The notes: generated from the letters alone by a model not told the origin. A stretch of 33,062 nt of DNA from JBEEJL01 sp043744215 (GCA_043744215.1 JAYTVC010000002.1:1-33062), one strand, 5' to 3'. Shown: positions 8,352 to 17,283, counted from the first letter of the stretch. Numbers and translations: made by a program.

Positions 8352-9371
8352 TTACCATTTTGTCACTTTGCTGCGTTTTGTTCCGCGCACTTTTTCCACC
8401 AGTGAGTCTGCTTCCAGAAAAATAAACGCTTCCGGCGGCCACGCGATGCCGTTGCCGTCGGCGGCTTTGTCGTACAGCGCGTACTTCGGCGCAGCGCGAT
8501 GAAGGGTGAGAAACTCATCCAGATGCTGGCACTTCTCGCCTTGTCGCTGTAAAAAATCGGCGAAGCTGCCCGAGTATTTTTTCGCCTGATGATAGGCCCA
8601 CCATGTGCATTGGCGGCGAAAAAATTTCGGGTGAATAAATCGGCCGCCCGCTTCGTTAACGACACGCGATCCGGCATGGCGAAATTCCAACGCGTCAAAC
8701 TTTCCAAATGTCGCGCGATAAAACCGCACAATGCCGTCGCGCGCACGCTGGCCTTTGTGCCACGACGCGAGCGATTCTTCGATTTCAAAATCGTGCATGG
8801 AGTTATATAACGCGACGACAGCCAGTCCTTGCTCTAGCGCCCACAAATTCAGATTAGTGGTGCTGAGCATGAGGTCGCCGACAAAGCGGCCATACACATC
8901 AATCGCCGCACCGGGCCCGCTTTTCGGATCCAACTGCGTGGTAAACGTGCACGGCACTTCGCTGCCGCCGCGCGCTTCGATAAATTTCGCCAGGCGCACC
9001 ACGGCTGTCTCCGCCTGCCGTTGACGAAAATCTTTTGCTACGCCGGTGCCGGCAAGCGAACCGAATTCGCCGGTCTTTTTATCCGTCGGCAAAAATTTGG
9101 GCCGCGCGTGCAACTCCGGCGCATCAATGCGTTGCAGGCGCACGGTGATCGCGTTGTTGTTTATCAGCAGTTTGTCGCCGCCGCTCGCGTGGACGACCGC
9201 GCCCTCGTACGCATGGGTGACCCGCGCGCGTTGGTCGCCAGGCTCGCGCACGCGAAAACTTTGCTTGCTCACCGTGAGTTGCAGTTTGGTGGTGTCGGCG
9301 TCTGAATTGCCTTTGGGCCAAAACTGCTCGAGCTTGATGACGCCATCGATGGTTAAAGTTGTGTTGTTCAT
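8352..9371 (-). CDS. SNase-like (thermonuclease family) protein
   Basis: A 339-residue protein with a staphylococcal-nuclease-like OB-fold domain at about residues 55-215. The catalytic signature VRLQRIDAPEL supplies Arg78, Asp83 and Glu86, and DVYGRFVGDLML supplies the second Arg (about 162), so the Ca2+-dependent nuclease site looks intact. The last 120 residues (aromatic-rich, CTWWAYHQAKKYSG) are not part of the standard domain and I do not recognise them. ATG 9371 is chosen because GGGAGAGAACG precedes it. An upstream in-frame ATG at 9485 lacks such a site. No signal peptide is evident from this start, so the protein is probably cytoplasmic. Confidence 0.8.
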   Translation of the reverse strand: MNNTTLTIDGVIKLEQFWPKGNSDADTTKLQLTVSKQSFRVREPGDQRARVTHAYEGAVVHASGGDKLLINNNAITVRLQRIDAPELHARPKFLPTDKKTGEFGSLAGTGVAKDFRQRQAETAVVRLAKFIEARGGSEVPCTFTTQLDPKSGPGAAIDVYGRFVGDLMLSTTNLNLWALEQGLAVVALYNSMHDFEIEESLASWHKGQRARDGIVRFYRATFGKFDALEFRHAGSRVVNEAGGRFIHPKFFRRQCTWWAYHQAKKYSGSFADFLQRQGEKCQHLDEFLTLHRAAPKYALYDKAADGNGIAWPPEAFIFLEADSLVEKVRGTKRSKVTKW

Positions 9372-9530
9372 CGTTCTCTCCCGATATTCGCGATCGCCGT
9401 TTCGCGCCGGTGCAAACTGCGTGGCTAAAAACAGTATAGCTGCCGTTTCACAATTATTTGCACTGGCAGCTATTTCTGGGTTCATAATTATGATGTCATG
9501 ACTTTTTCAAACATACCTTGGGGGGATTTT

Positions 9531-10094
9531 ATGCTTAGTCGCGTTAAATTATTTTTCACGCTCGCGCTGGTTTCATCTGCGAGCTTACTTGGCGCTTGTG
9601 CAGGCGGCTTGCAGCAGGTGTTGCCCAACTCGCTCACGCTCACGCCGAGTCAATTGCAAAACACGCTGGCAAAGGGATTTCCCTTTACTAAAAATTATCT
9701 GGGTATTTTTGACGTGACATTTGCCAACCCGCAGTTGGCTATGCAACCGGAAACCAAGCGGGTATTAAGCGGCATTGAGGCTTCGTTCAAAAATCCGCTC
9801 ACTGGCACGCCTTACGCAGGCAAGTTGAATATTTCCAGCGCCTTGGGTTACGACGCGGCTACGCGGTCTGTGTTGTTGAAGGAGCCACGGTTGGAGAACC
9901 TGGAGATTCCCGGTCTCTCATCAGCGCTTATCGGGCAAGTGCAAAAAATCGCAAACCTCGCCGCGCAGGAAAAATTGAAGGAATACAAAATTCATACATT
10001 TCAGCCTGGTGAATTAAATTTCTTTGGCATTCCGCTGGAACCCAAAGACATTGATGTCACAGCCAAAGGTTTATTGGTCAGCCTGGTAAAGTAA
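9531..10094 (+). CDS. DUF1439-family lipoprotein (YceB-like)
   Basis: A 187-residue lipoprotein. The N-terminus MLSRVKLFFTLALVSSASLL ends in the lipobox LLGAC (about residues 18-22), so it should be acylated and anchored in the membrane. The body resembles the DUF1439/YceB family: an LTPSQLQNTLAKGFPF opening, then a domain of alternating strands ending in GIPLEPKDIDVTAKGL. Function is not established for the family. ATG 9531 follows GGGGGATTTT. An ATG 33 bases upstream (9498) lacks a good site. A strong terminator follows. Confidence 0.8.
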   Translation: MLSRVKLFFTLALVSSASLLGACAGGLQQVLPNSLTLTPSQLQNTLAKGFPFTKNYLGIFDVTFANPQLAMQPETKRVLSGIEASFKNPLTGTPYAGKLNISSALGYDAATRSVLLKEPRLENLEIPGLSSALIGQVQKIANLAAQEKLKEYKIHTFQPGELNFFGIPLEPKDIDVTAKGLLVSLVK

Positions 10095-10114
10095 ATTTTT
10101 GCAGCATAAAAAAA

Positions 10115-10140
10115 GCCGCTTGGAAACAAGCGGCTTTTTT
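10115..10140. terminator. Bidirectional terminator between the lipoprotein gene and the GGDEF-EAL gene
   Basis: GCCGCTTG-GAAA-CAAGCGGC forms a perfect eight-bp stem with a tetraloop. Seven A residues precede it and six T residues follow it. It can end transcription from both convergent genes. Confidence 0.92.
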
Positions 10141-10162
10141 GTTACCCATGATGCGCAAAGTC

Positions 10163-12655
10163 TTACCCGCGCAACATCGCGGCAATCTCGGCAGCAGGTT
10201 TGGGATGGCAGAAATGAAATCCCTGGAACTGATCGCACTCGGCCAGTTTCAAGGCATCCACTTGTTCTTGCAACTCAACGCCCTCGGCCACAATTTGATG
10301 CCCCAACGAATGGCCCATCAAAATCACTGCCTTGATGATGGCGTTGTCGCGGCGGTTTTTTAACATCCCGGCAATAAATGAACGGTCGATCTTGATGGTG
10401 TTGATGGGCAGATGTTCCAGATATGAAAGATTGGAATACCCCGTACCAAAATCATCAAGCGCAATCAGTACGCCGATATTTTGCAGGCTTTGTAACAGCT
10501 TGATGGCTTCATCCTGCTGTTCCATTAAAATGCTTTCGGTGATTTCAAACTCGAGCCAGCCGCTTTCGATACGGTTTGCGGCCATGGTCTTTTTCACTTC
10601 GTATAGCAAACCGGTTTCGCGCATCTGGCGCACAGACAAATTCACTGCCACGGGAACGTCAAGAATGCCTTCATCGCGCCATGCGCGAATTTGCCGGCAT
10701 GCTTCTTCCATGACCCATTGGCCGATTTCAACAATCTGACCCGAGTCTTCCGCAATCGGAATAAATCTATCGGGCGGCACGAGGCCCATATCGGCGCTGT
10801 TCCAGCGGATCAAGGCTTCGAGACCGGATACGCGGCCGGTCGCCAATTCAACTTTAGGCTGGTAATGCAACACAAATTCATTGCGCTGAATTGCGCCGCG
10901 CAAACGACGTTCGATTTGCATACGCTCGTTGGCGGTTTCGATCATTTCAAAATCGAATAGCGCAAAATTGTTACGCCCGGTTTGCTTGATGCTGTACATC
11001 GCCACGTCGGCGTGCTGAATCAACTGCCCCGGTTCGGTGCCGTGATCAGGATACAAAGCCGCGCCGATACTGCACGAAAGCGTGACTTCTTCATCACCGG
11101 CCATGAATGGTTTGCTCAGGGCTTTTTGAATTTTTTTAATCAACGCATTGAGCGTGCCGCGCGAAGCCAATTCGGGAATCACGCAGACAAACTCATCGCC
11201 GCCGTAGCGGCTCAACAAATCATCGCCCTTGATGATGTCTTGCAGGCGCGCGGCAACCGAGCGCAACACCGCGTCGCCGGCAAAGTGGCCCATGCTGTCG
11301 TTGATCTGCTTAAAGCGGTCGAGGTCAATAAACAACACAGCGGCTTGTCTGTGCTTGCCGCTTGCTTGCGCCAGCGATTCTCGCAGATGTTCAAACAGTA
11401 AAGTACGGTTGGCGCAATTGGTCAGCGGATCGCGTTCGGCAAGGTAGCGGACTTTTTCTTCGGCGGTTTTGCGTTCGTGAATTTCATTTTCCAGCGCCGT
11501 TACCGTGCTCGACAGGGCCAGCGTGCGTTCGCGCACGCGTGATTCGAGTTGCTCATTGGCTTGTTCAAGCATGATTTTTTGTTTCTTGGCGAGCTCGAGC
11601 TCGATCGTGCTTTGCATTTGTTGCAGGCTGCGGCTCGACGCTTCCTGCATGATCCTGGTTTTCAGTGTATGAAAAGTCTTGAGGTGATTGAAAGCACGCT
11701 TGTTGTCACCACGGGTTTCGTAAATTTTTATCAGTCCTTCCTGGCACTTGACGATACAGTCATCCAGTTTTTGCGGCTGGCCAATTTCAATGGCCATCAG
11801 AAAATTTCTTTCCGCATGGTCATACTGATGCACCGCCAATTCCAAAATCGCGAGATGAAAATAGGTCCAGGTCATGGAAATACTGTCATTCAATGATTTG
11901 GCAATGTCCAACGATTCATTCAACGGTTTTCTTGCTGACTCCACTTCACCGCAAGCCGTGTAAGCGGCGCCCAGCTCGCCCATGGCGACGGCCAGCAATC
12001 TGGGCTTGTTCAGCAAGCGGGCGATATGCGCCGCTTCAACCAGACAGGGAACCCCCTCGTTCGGAGAGCCTCTATCACCCAATTGACTGGCTAAATTGAT
12101 GAGCGAATACGCCAAATCTACCTGGCGCTCGGGCAGCTCGCGGTAAATTTTTATCGATGCTTGCGTTAACTCGATGGCTTCTTCAAATCGGCCGGCCCGA
12201 CACATTGTTAATGAACTACCCTGAAGTACTTTGGCCTGTCCATAACGATCATTCAGCGCATCAAATAATGCTGATGCGTGCGAAATATGCTGCTGCCCTT
12301 GTTCCAGCATATTTGCCACGGCATAGGCACCGCCGAGATAGTAAAGCGCATAAGCCATGCGCGATGTTTCGCCCAGGTTTTTAAATCTTTTCGCGGCCGA
12401 TTCAAATAAAGGAATGGCTTGTAGCGCTCCCTCTACTACGCGAAGGTTCTGCGCACAGAGAAACTCCGCCTGAGCAAGGGAATGCTCATCGTGTAACTGC
12501 GTCGCGATGGGGATAGCTTCTTTGCTGAAGGCGTAGCCGCGTTCAGGATCTAGCTCTTGTAACTCCGCGCCGAGGGCAAGCAGCAGCGTCAGCCGCTGGG
12601 CGGAATCCGCGGTGGCTTGTAGTTGCCGTTCGAGTTCAAAAGAGGGGGCGTTCAT
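10163..12655 (-). CDS. TPR-GGDEF-EAL cyclic-di-GMP signalling protein
   Basis: An 830-residue soluble protein. The first 330 or so residues are helical repeats of TPR type, followed by a coiled coil (about 345-400). A diguanylate cyclase domain (about 400-560) carries the intact active site RYGGDEF near residue 485. A phosphodiesterase domain (about 570-825) has GLEALIRW, NLSVRQ, EITES, LDDFGTGYSN, IKIDRSF and AEGVE, so both active sites appear complete. The inhibitory I-site is degenerate: the usual Arg of RxxD is Lys (KGDD). There is no membrane segment or receiver domain, so the TPR part is the probable input. Which activity prevails cannot be read from sequence. Confidence 0.93.
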   Translation of the reverse strand: MNAPSFELERQLQATADSAQRLTLLLALGAELQELDPERGYAFSKEAIPIATQLHDEHSLAQAEFLCAQNLRVVEGALQAIPLFESAAKRFKNLGETSRMAYALYYLGGAYAVANMLEQGQQHISHASALFDALNDRYGQAKVLQGSSLTMCRAGRFEEAIELTQASIKIYRELPERQVDLAYSLINLASQLGDRGSPNEGVPCLVEAAHIARLLNKPRLLAVAMGELGAAYTACGEVESARKPLNESLDIAKSLNDSISMTWTYFHLAILELAVHQYDHAERNFLMAIEIGQPQKLDDCIVKCQEGLIKIYETRGDNKRAFNHLKTFHTLKTRIMQEASSRSLQQMQSTIELELAKKQKIMLEQANEQLESRVRERTLALSSTVTALENEIHERKTAEEKVRYLAERDPLTNCANRTLLFEHLRESLAQASGKHRQAAVLFIDLDRFKQINDSMGHFAGDAVLRSVAARLQDIIKGDDLLSRYGGDEFVCVIPELASRGTLNALIKKIQKALSKPFMAGDEEVTLSCSIGAALYPDHGTEPGQLIQHADVAMYSIKQTGRNNFALFDFEMIETANERMQIERRLRGAIQRNEFVLHYQPKVELATGRVSGLEALIRWNSADMGLVPPDRFIPIAEDSGQIVEIGQWVMEEACRQIRAWRDEGILDVPVAVNLSVRQMRETGLLYEVKKTMAANRIESGWLEFEITESILMEQQDEAIKLLQSLQNIGVLIALDDFGTGYSNLSYLEHLPINTIKIDRSFIAGMLKNRRDNAIIKAVILMGHSLGHQIVAEGVELQEQVDALKLAECDQFQGFHFCHPKPAAEIAAMLRG

Positions 12656-12710
12656 GAGTTTACATTCGTTTTGCTGTTGCGGCGCAACAGCATTCCTCGG
12701 GCTAAAACAT

Positions 12711-12738
12711 TAAATTATTATTATAAACAATGGGTTAC
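12711..12738 (-). repeat. AT-rich dispersed element, copy g (weaker)
   Basis: On the minus strand it reads GTAACCCATTGTTTATAATA then ATAATTTA, 56 bases upstream of the GGDEF-EAL start codon. It agrees with copies b and c at most positions but has one mismatch to the IHF consensus (TTGTTT for TTGATW). Confidence 0.5.
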
Positions 12739-12832
12739 ACTAATTGACGGAAGCTGCGCCCTACCAAAAATAGTAGGGGTTTACTGTATAAAAAAAACAG
12801 CAAATTCCTACAATCGTGTAAGATAATTTCAT

Positions 12833-12860
12833 GGTTAAACTTGCGCCAACAAGTTTAACC
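12833..12860. promoter_or_regulatory. Perfect inverted repeat upstream of the 40-residue secreted peptide gene
   Basis: GGTTAAACTTG (12833-12843) and CAAGTTTAACC (12850-12860) are exact reverse complements with a six-base spacer. No T-tract follows, so an operator or mRNA leader structure is more likely than a terminator. Two more inverted pairs follow: CATGAT/ATCATG (12874-12890) and CCGTTTG/CAAACGG (about 12864-12902). Confidence 0.5.
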
Positions 12861-12946
12861 GTTCCGTTTGAAACATGATAACAAATCATGACAAAACAAA
12901 CGGATAGGCACCAGAATCCATTTAATCTTTATTCAGGGAGCACTTA

Positions 12947-13069
12947 ATGAAACGTCTTTCGATTCTTCTCGTTGTTATGTTGAGCGCAGCATCCTTTTCA
13001 GCTTTTGCTGGTCAAACAAACCCCATCAAAAGTTCAGTCGTCAAAGTAGGCAGCGGCACAACCAAGTAA
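12947..13069 (+). CDS. Small secreted peptide, 40 residues
   Basis: MKRLSILLVVMLSAASFSAF, then AG, is a textbook signal peptide with an Ala-Phe-Ala cleavage site. The predicted mature part is only about 18 residues (QTNPIKSSVVKVGSGTTK). GGGAG precedes ATG 12947 and a strong terminator lies 118 bases after the stop, so this is a self-contained transcription unit. After TAA the same frame continues as SEGIAIAALNSTHT, so the protein may once have been longer. I do not recognise a family. Confidence 0.6.
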   Translation: MKRLSILLVVMLSAASFSAFAGQTNPIKSSVVKVGSGTTK

Positions 13070-13186
13070 TCGGAAGGTATCGCCATTGCCGCTTTGAATT
13101 CCACACACACAATCATGTGCAGGGCTTTACTATCGGTGATATTGGCTAGTAAATCTGTGACGTAATTAACATTTGCAAAAAAATTC

Positions 13187-13214
13187 AAGCCGGCGCAAGC
13201 CGGCTTATTTTTTT
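13187..13214 (+). terminator. Terminator after the secreted peptide gene
   Basis: AAGCCGGC-GCAA-GCCGGCTT is a perfect eight-bp stem with a tetraloop, followed by ATTTTTTT. Confidence 0.92.
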
Positions 13215-13224
13215 ACACCCTCAT

Positions 13225-13254
13225 AAAAAACGCCCTCATACGAGGGCGTTTTTA
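13225..13254. terminator. Terminator of the BACON-like lipoprotein gene
   Basis: ACGCCCTC-ATAC-GAGGGCGT is a perfect eight-bp stem, with A residues before it and T residues after it. It lies about 40 bases beyond the minus-strand stop codon and could work in both directions. Confidence 0.85.
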
Positions 13255-13291
13255 TTTGTGCTGAATTTATTGGATATTTACGCCGAATAAG

Positions 13292-16129
13292 TTACGGCCC
13301 AACTGGGATGATTTGAAAGCTCGGGTCATTCGTCAACACGATCATCATCAGCCCGTCGCCGGAAATAACGAGTTGTCGTGGCAATATTGTCTTGGCATAA
13401 CCGCCGACCCTGTAGTTTTTCAGCGCAACGCCGTTCGCGTCGTATGACCACACATCTGCAGGGGCGTACCAATTAGCAACAGCGCCATAGACGCGACCAT
13501 CTGATCCTACCTGCACGTTGTTGGGATTAGCGGTGCCAGGTAATGCACCGCGTGAAGTCAAATCCGTCGCATTGTATTGGAGGAACTCATAAGGATCACT
13601 GTTAGCCGAATAAACTATGAGACCGTCGGCACTGACGGCGATGTCCTGCCCGTTTGACGGATTCGTCGTCGCATTGCTGCCAACAGCGAAATTTTTCACC
13701 AGCAAGGTTCCGCTATTCATGGCGGTATAGTCAATGCTGAATCCTAGCAACGTGCTGAGGCTCGATTCGATATTAAGGCTATAAAAGAATTTGCCGTCAC
13801 GGCTTGCAGAATAGATAGCGCCTGAAGGCATCACATTACCGAGCACTCGGCCAGAGGCATCATAAGCGCGACCATCACCAGCCAATATCACGCTCACGCC
13901 GTTAGGGCGGGAGAATTCCAAACGTCCTGCTTGCAGCATCGGCCAACTTGTTAATGCGGTGCGGGTTGCGAGATCAACTGGAATAATTTTCGAGTTGGTA
14001 GCATCAACCACAAACAGTTTGCTGCCATCGCGGCTGATGGTCATGTCACCGAGCCGGGCTCCCACAGATGGCATGGTGAATATAGTAGCGCCGGTATAAA
14101 CGTGAATGACATCAATGCTCGCGCCGCCATTGTGCGCATAGACGTAGGGCCGCACGGGATCCGCTTTCACTTCCAGATATTGAGTGGCGAGCTTGAAACT
14201 ATTTGTCGGTGTGGTGGACCCAACCCAAAAACCGACTTGAATCGTTTCGCGATTTTCTACTGTGGCATCGGTTGAGGTGAGTGAAACGGTTGCTTCATAA
14301 AATTTGTCGGGTGCAAGGCCGGCAGGGTTTGCGGTGAGCACCAGATTACCGTCAGCAGTGCCCGCCGGAGTCACACTGAGCCAACTCTGATTGGATGTTG
14401 CTGACCAGTTCGTCGGCAGCCCCATGTTGTCGGTCACCTTCACCGTGCGCGTGACGCGCGACCATGTTGGTGTGCTGGAGAAGGCTACGCCGTTATCAGC
14501 CACAATAATTTTGTGCGCATCGAGATTGAATTTGACGGGCACAGTTTGCGTAATGCTATCGCCATTTACATTCGCGATGACCGTTATGACTGTGCTATGC
14601 GTACCGCCTGTGAGCAATGTACGGTTAGGGGTAACCGAGAACGACGACGCTACAGGGCCGACAGTTCCAGATGTAGCATTGGCATTCAACCAGTTGGCAC
14701 CGACTAATGTCGTCCAGGCATAGGGGAAATCCGTGTTAAGTTTCATGGACACTTGTTGCGCGCTGAAATCGCGGCCGGCCGCGCCGCCGAGGATGATGCT
14801 CGTAGGCGTAACAGAGAGTGTCGGCTTGGTAAGGTTGAGTGCAATATTGATGACGCTGCTCATCGGTACGCCGCCGATTGCGCCGGAGAGGGTAACCGTC
14901 CCACTATAAGTCCCGCTTGCCAATTTAGAAGCCGATGGGGCAATGCTGATTCCCAATGTATCTTTTGTGCTGCCAGTGGATTGGCTCAGTATCAACCATG
15001 GCGCGCTGGTAACGGCATTCCATGCCACCGGCGTAGTAACGTTGCTGTCTATATTTATGGCTTGGCCTGCAATCGTTGTGCCGTTGATGCCGCTGAAACT
15101 CAACGCAGAAGAAGACAACTGGAACGCAGGTGAGGTGCCGTTAAGTGAAACACTCACACTGGCGCCGAGGGGTTTATTTTGATAGGTTGCCATCAAATTA
15201 ACGGTGGCGGTGTAATTACCCGTTGTTAAATTCGCGGCGAGGGGGTTGATGCTCAACTGCAACGCATCCGGTGTGGAACCCGTGGTTTTGCTCAACACTA
15301 ACCAGGGTGCAGTCGAAGTCGCAAGCCAGGTTACGCCCGATGGCACGTTGCTGCTGAGATTTATTGTCTGAGGCGCAAATGGCACGCCGTAAATTCCCGC
15401 GAACGAGACGCTGGTTTTATCCGCGACGAATGTCGGCGCAATAACTGTGACTGACACATTGACAATCGAAACCTGGCCGTCACTGTTTATAGTAATGGAT
15501 GCCGTATTGATGCCAACAATTAAAGCAGACGGATCAACGCTGACTGCCAGAGTGCTTGGCGCCGTACCGCTCGTTGCGCCAAGTTTCACCCAGCTCTGGC
15601 TGGCTGATGCGACCCACGCAAGGCCAGCGTCGCCGATAGTAATCGACTGTGCAGCGGGAAGCGCCGCGCCTTGCAGGTAGTCGAATTGAAGAGCGGCCGG
15701 GCTGGCTGATAATCCCGTCCTAATGGTTAAAGTAACGGGTAAGTCTTTATAGGTCAGTATCGATTTGTCAGTTGCCACCGCAGAGTAACGAATGCTGGTG
15801 GAATAGTTTCCCGGTGCAAGATTATTGCTAACGATGGAATAGCGATCGACGCTGCCCGCGCCCAAATCAATTTTGAGCCATGAAGGAAGGGTAGCGCCTG
15901 GCGACAAGTCAACCACGATAGTGGCGCCTTGTGGACCACGGCCTTCAACCGTCACATCTTGTGGGCTTGGCAACGCTTTACCCGCATAGCCGGTAAAGCT
16001 CAAAGCACCGGGCGTCACGGTGAGCGTGGCTGATGGCCCTGTGTCGCCCCCGCCCCCACCGCAAGCGACCAGCACGATGCTCGTTATGATGAGTGCAAGC
16101 CAATTGCGTGCGCGAATAAGGGGTGACAT
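13292..16129 (-). CDS. Large lipoprotein with BACON/Ig-like repeats and a C-terminal beta-propeller-like region
   Basis: A 945-residue lipoprotein. The start is ATG 16129 with AGGAG upstream; a longer frame reaches back 112 codons without support. The lipobox VLVAC is followed by five glycines and Asp. About residues 30-640 carry six or seven repeats of some 90 residues, each with a Trp-Leu/Val core (SWVKLGATSGTAP, PWLVLSKTTGSTPD, PWLILSQSTGSTKD, SWLSVTPAGTADG) and a G-x-Y/H-x-A/S-x-V/I ending. This is the pattern of BACON-type beta-sandwich domains, thought to bind carbohydrate or mucin. The last 290 residues look like a YVTN-type propeller (SRDGSKLFVVDATNSKIIPV). It probably acts at the cell surface, with binding rather than catalysis inferred. 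Confidence 0.8.
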   Translation of the reverse strand: MSPLIRARNWLALIITSIVLVACGGGGGDTGPSATLTVTPGALSFTGYAGKALPSPQDVTVEGRGPQGATIVVDLSPGATLPSWLKIDLGAGSVDRYSIVSNNLAPGNYSTSIRYSAVATDKSILTYKDLPVTLTIRTGLSASPAALQFDYLQGAALPAAQSITIGDAGLAWVASASQSWVKLGATSGTAPSTLAVSVDPSALIVGINTASITINSDGQVSIVNVSVTVIAPTFVADKTSVSFAGIYGVPFAPQTINLSSNVPSGVTWLATSTAPWLVLSKTTGSTPDALQLSINPLAANLTTGNYTATVNLMATYQNKPLGASVSVSLNGTSPAFQLSSSALSFSGINGTTIAGQAINIDSNVTTPVAWNAVTSAPWLILSQSTGSTKDTLGISIAPSASKLASGTYSGTVTLSGAIGGVPMSSVINIALNLTKPTLSVTPTSIILGGAAGRDFSAQQVSMKLNTDFPYAWTTLVGANWLNANATSGTVGPVASSFSVTPNRTLLTGGTHSTVITVIANVNGDSITQTVPVKFNLDAHKIIVADNGVAFSSTPTWSRVTRTVKVTDNMGLPTNWSATSNQSWLSVTPAGTADGNLVLTANPAGLAPDKFYEATVSLTSTDATVENRETIQVGFWVGSTTPTNSFKLATQYLEVKADPVRPYVYAHNGGASIDVIHVYTGATIFTMPSVGARLGDMTISRDGSKLFVVDATNSKIIPVDLATRTALTSWPMLQAGRLEFSRPNGVSVILAGDGRAYDASGRVLGNVMPSGAIYSASRDGKFFYSLNIESSLSTLLGFSIDYTAMNSGTLLVKNFAVGSNATTNPSNGQDIAVSADGLIVYSANSDPYEFLQYNATDLTSRGALPGTANPNNVQVGSDGRVYGAVANWYAPADVWSYDANGVALKNYRVGGYAKTILPRQLVISGDGLMMIVLTNDPSFQIIPVGP

Positions 16130-16378
16130 GCGGGACTCCTTGAAAAATTTTGTAACCGGATTTGTTATTGCTTTTCGGATACAAAACTCCGAAGGTGTGT
16201 TGAGTATAGAAAGCGATGCTTTCCCCAACAAGCAAAGTTGAAATAGTTTCCCACGGGTTAACCATTGATACCTATGCGTTTTCGCATAGTTCGGTATGCT
16301 TTCCTCAGAGCCGGATAAAATTCCGCCTGGGCGGGCGGGTATAATCGCGTCAAGATAAACTGTCCAAGGCGAATGTGT

Positions 16379-17203
16379 ATGGATTTCGTTCTGTTGGTAA
16401 AAGCGCTGATTCTCGGCATTGTCGAAGGTCTCACCGAGTTTCTGCCGGTGTCGAGCACGGGGCATCTTGTTATTGCTTCACAGTTGCTCGGCATGAAAGA
16501 CGAACGCACGGATTTGTTTTTGATTGTGATTCAGTTCGCGGCGATTTTGGCGGTATGTTGGGAATATCGTTCGCGCATTGTGCGCGCGCTGCGCGGTTTT
16601 ATGCGCGATGCGGAATCGACCAATCTCTCGCGCAATGTGATGGTAGCGTTTTTGCCGCTGGCGGTGCTTGGCTTGTTATTTGGCAGCAAACTAAAACATT
16701 TGCTGTTCAAGCCAGTGCCGATTGCGCTGGCATTTATTGTGGGCGGCCTGGTAATTTTGTGGGCCGAGCGGCGTGAGCATGTCATCACCGTGCAACATGT
16801 CGATGACATGAATTGGAAGGATGCGCTCAAAATCGGCTTCGCTCAGACATTTGCCCTGATACCTGGCATGTCACGCTCTGGTTCGACTATCATCGGTGGT
16901 TTGCTGTTCGGCTTGTCGCGCAAGGCGGCGACGGAGTTTACTTTTTTTCTGGCTATTCCCACGCTCACTGCTGCTACGTTTTACGATTTGTATAAGCACC
17001 GCGATTTGCTCAATGTGAACGACATCGGCATGTGGGCGGTGGGGTTGATTGCCTCCTTCGTGAGCGCGTTTCTGGTGGTGCGTGGCCTGCTGCGTTATAT
17101 AAGCAAACATGACTTTACGATCTTTGCCTGGTATCGCATTGCGTTCGGCCTGATAGTTTTGCTGACAGGGCAAATGGGGTGGGTGACCTGGTCGCCGAAT
17201 TGA
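16379..17203 (+). CDS. uppP: Undecaprenyl-diphosphatase UppP (BacA)
   Basis: A multi-pass inner-membrane enzyme that dephosphorylates undecaprenyl pyrophosphate so the lipid carrier can be reused for peptidoglycan and other surface polymers; it also confers bacitracin tolerance. The family signatures are intact: EGLTEFLPVSSTGH near the N-terminus and PGMSRSGSTI in the second half. It is 274 residues from ATG 16379, which begins MDFVLLVKALILGIVEG as in relatives and has AAGG nine bases upstream. ATG 16373 is too close to the same site. Confidence 0.95.
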   Translation: MDFVLLVKALILGIVEGLTEFLPVSSTGHLVIASQLLGMKDERTDLFLIVIQFAAILAVCWEYRSRIVRALRGFMRDAESTNLSRNVMVAFLPLAVLGLLFGSKLKHLLFKPVPIALAFIVGGLVILWAERREHVITVQHVDDMNWKDALKIGFAQTFALIPGMSRSGSTIIGGLLFGLSRKAATEFTFFLAIPTLTAATFYDLYKHRDLLNVNDIGMWAVGLIASFVSAFLVVRGLLRYISKHDFTIFAWYRIAFGLIVLLTGQMGWVTWSPN

Positions 17204-17222
17204 GTGGTTATTTTATTCAACT

Positions 17223-17250
17223 AAAAAACCCGGCGCGCGCCGGGTTTTTT
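17223..17250. terminator. Bidirectional terminator between uppP and the HELLH gene
   Basis: A perfect 28-base palindrome: six A, CCCGGCGC, GCGCCGGG, six T. It is suited to ending both convergent transcripts. Confidence 0.9.
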
Positions 17251-17283
17251 CTGGCTGTCATTTCTAACTTCCTGCGCGAAAAA

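Noticed and set aside
12759..12778. CCCTAC/GTAGGG hairpin upstream of the GGDEF-EAL gene as a regulator binding site
   Set aside because: A six-bp arm pair with an eight-base spacer is too short to name an operator, and I could not tie it to a known regulator.
16130..16465. 112-codon N-terminal extension of the BACON-like lipoprotein
   Set aside because: It would bury the signal peptide and lipobox inside the protein and overlap uppP; ATG 16129 has AGGAG upstream.
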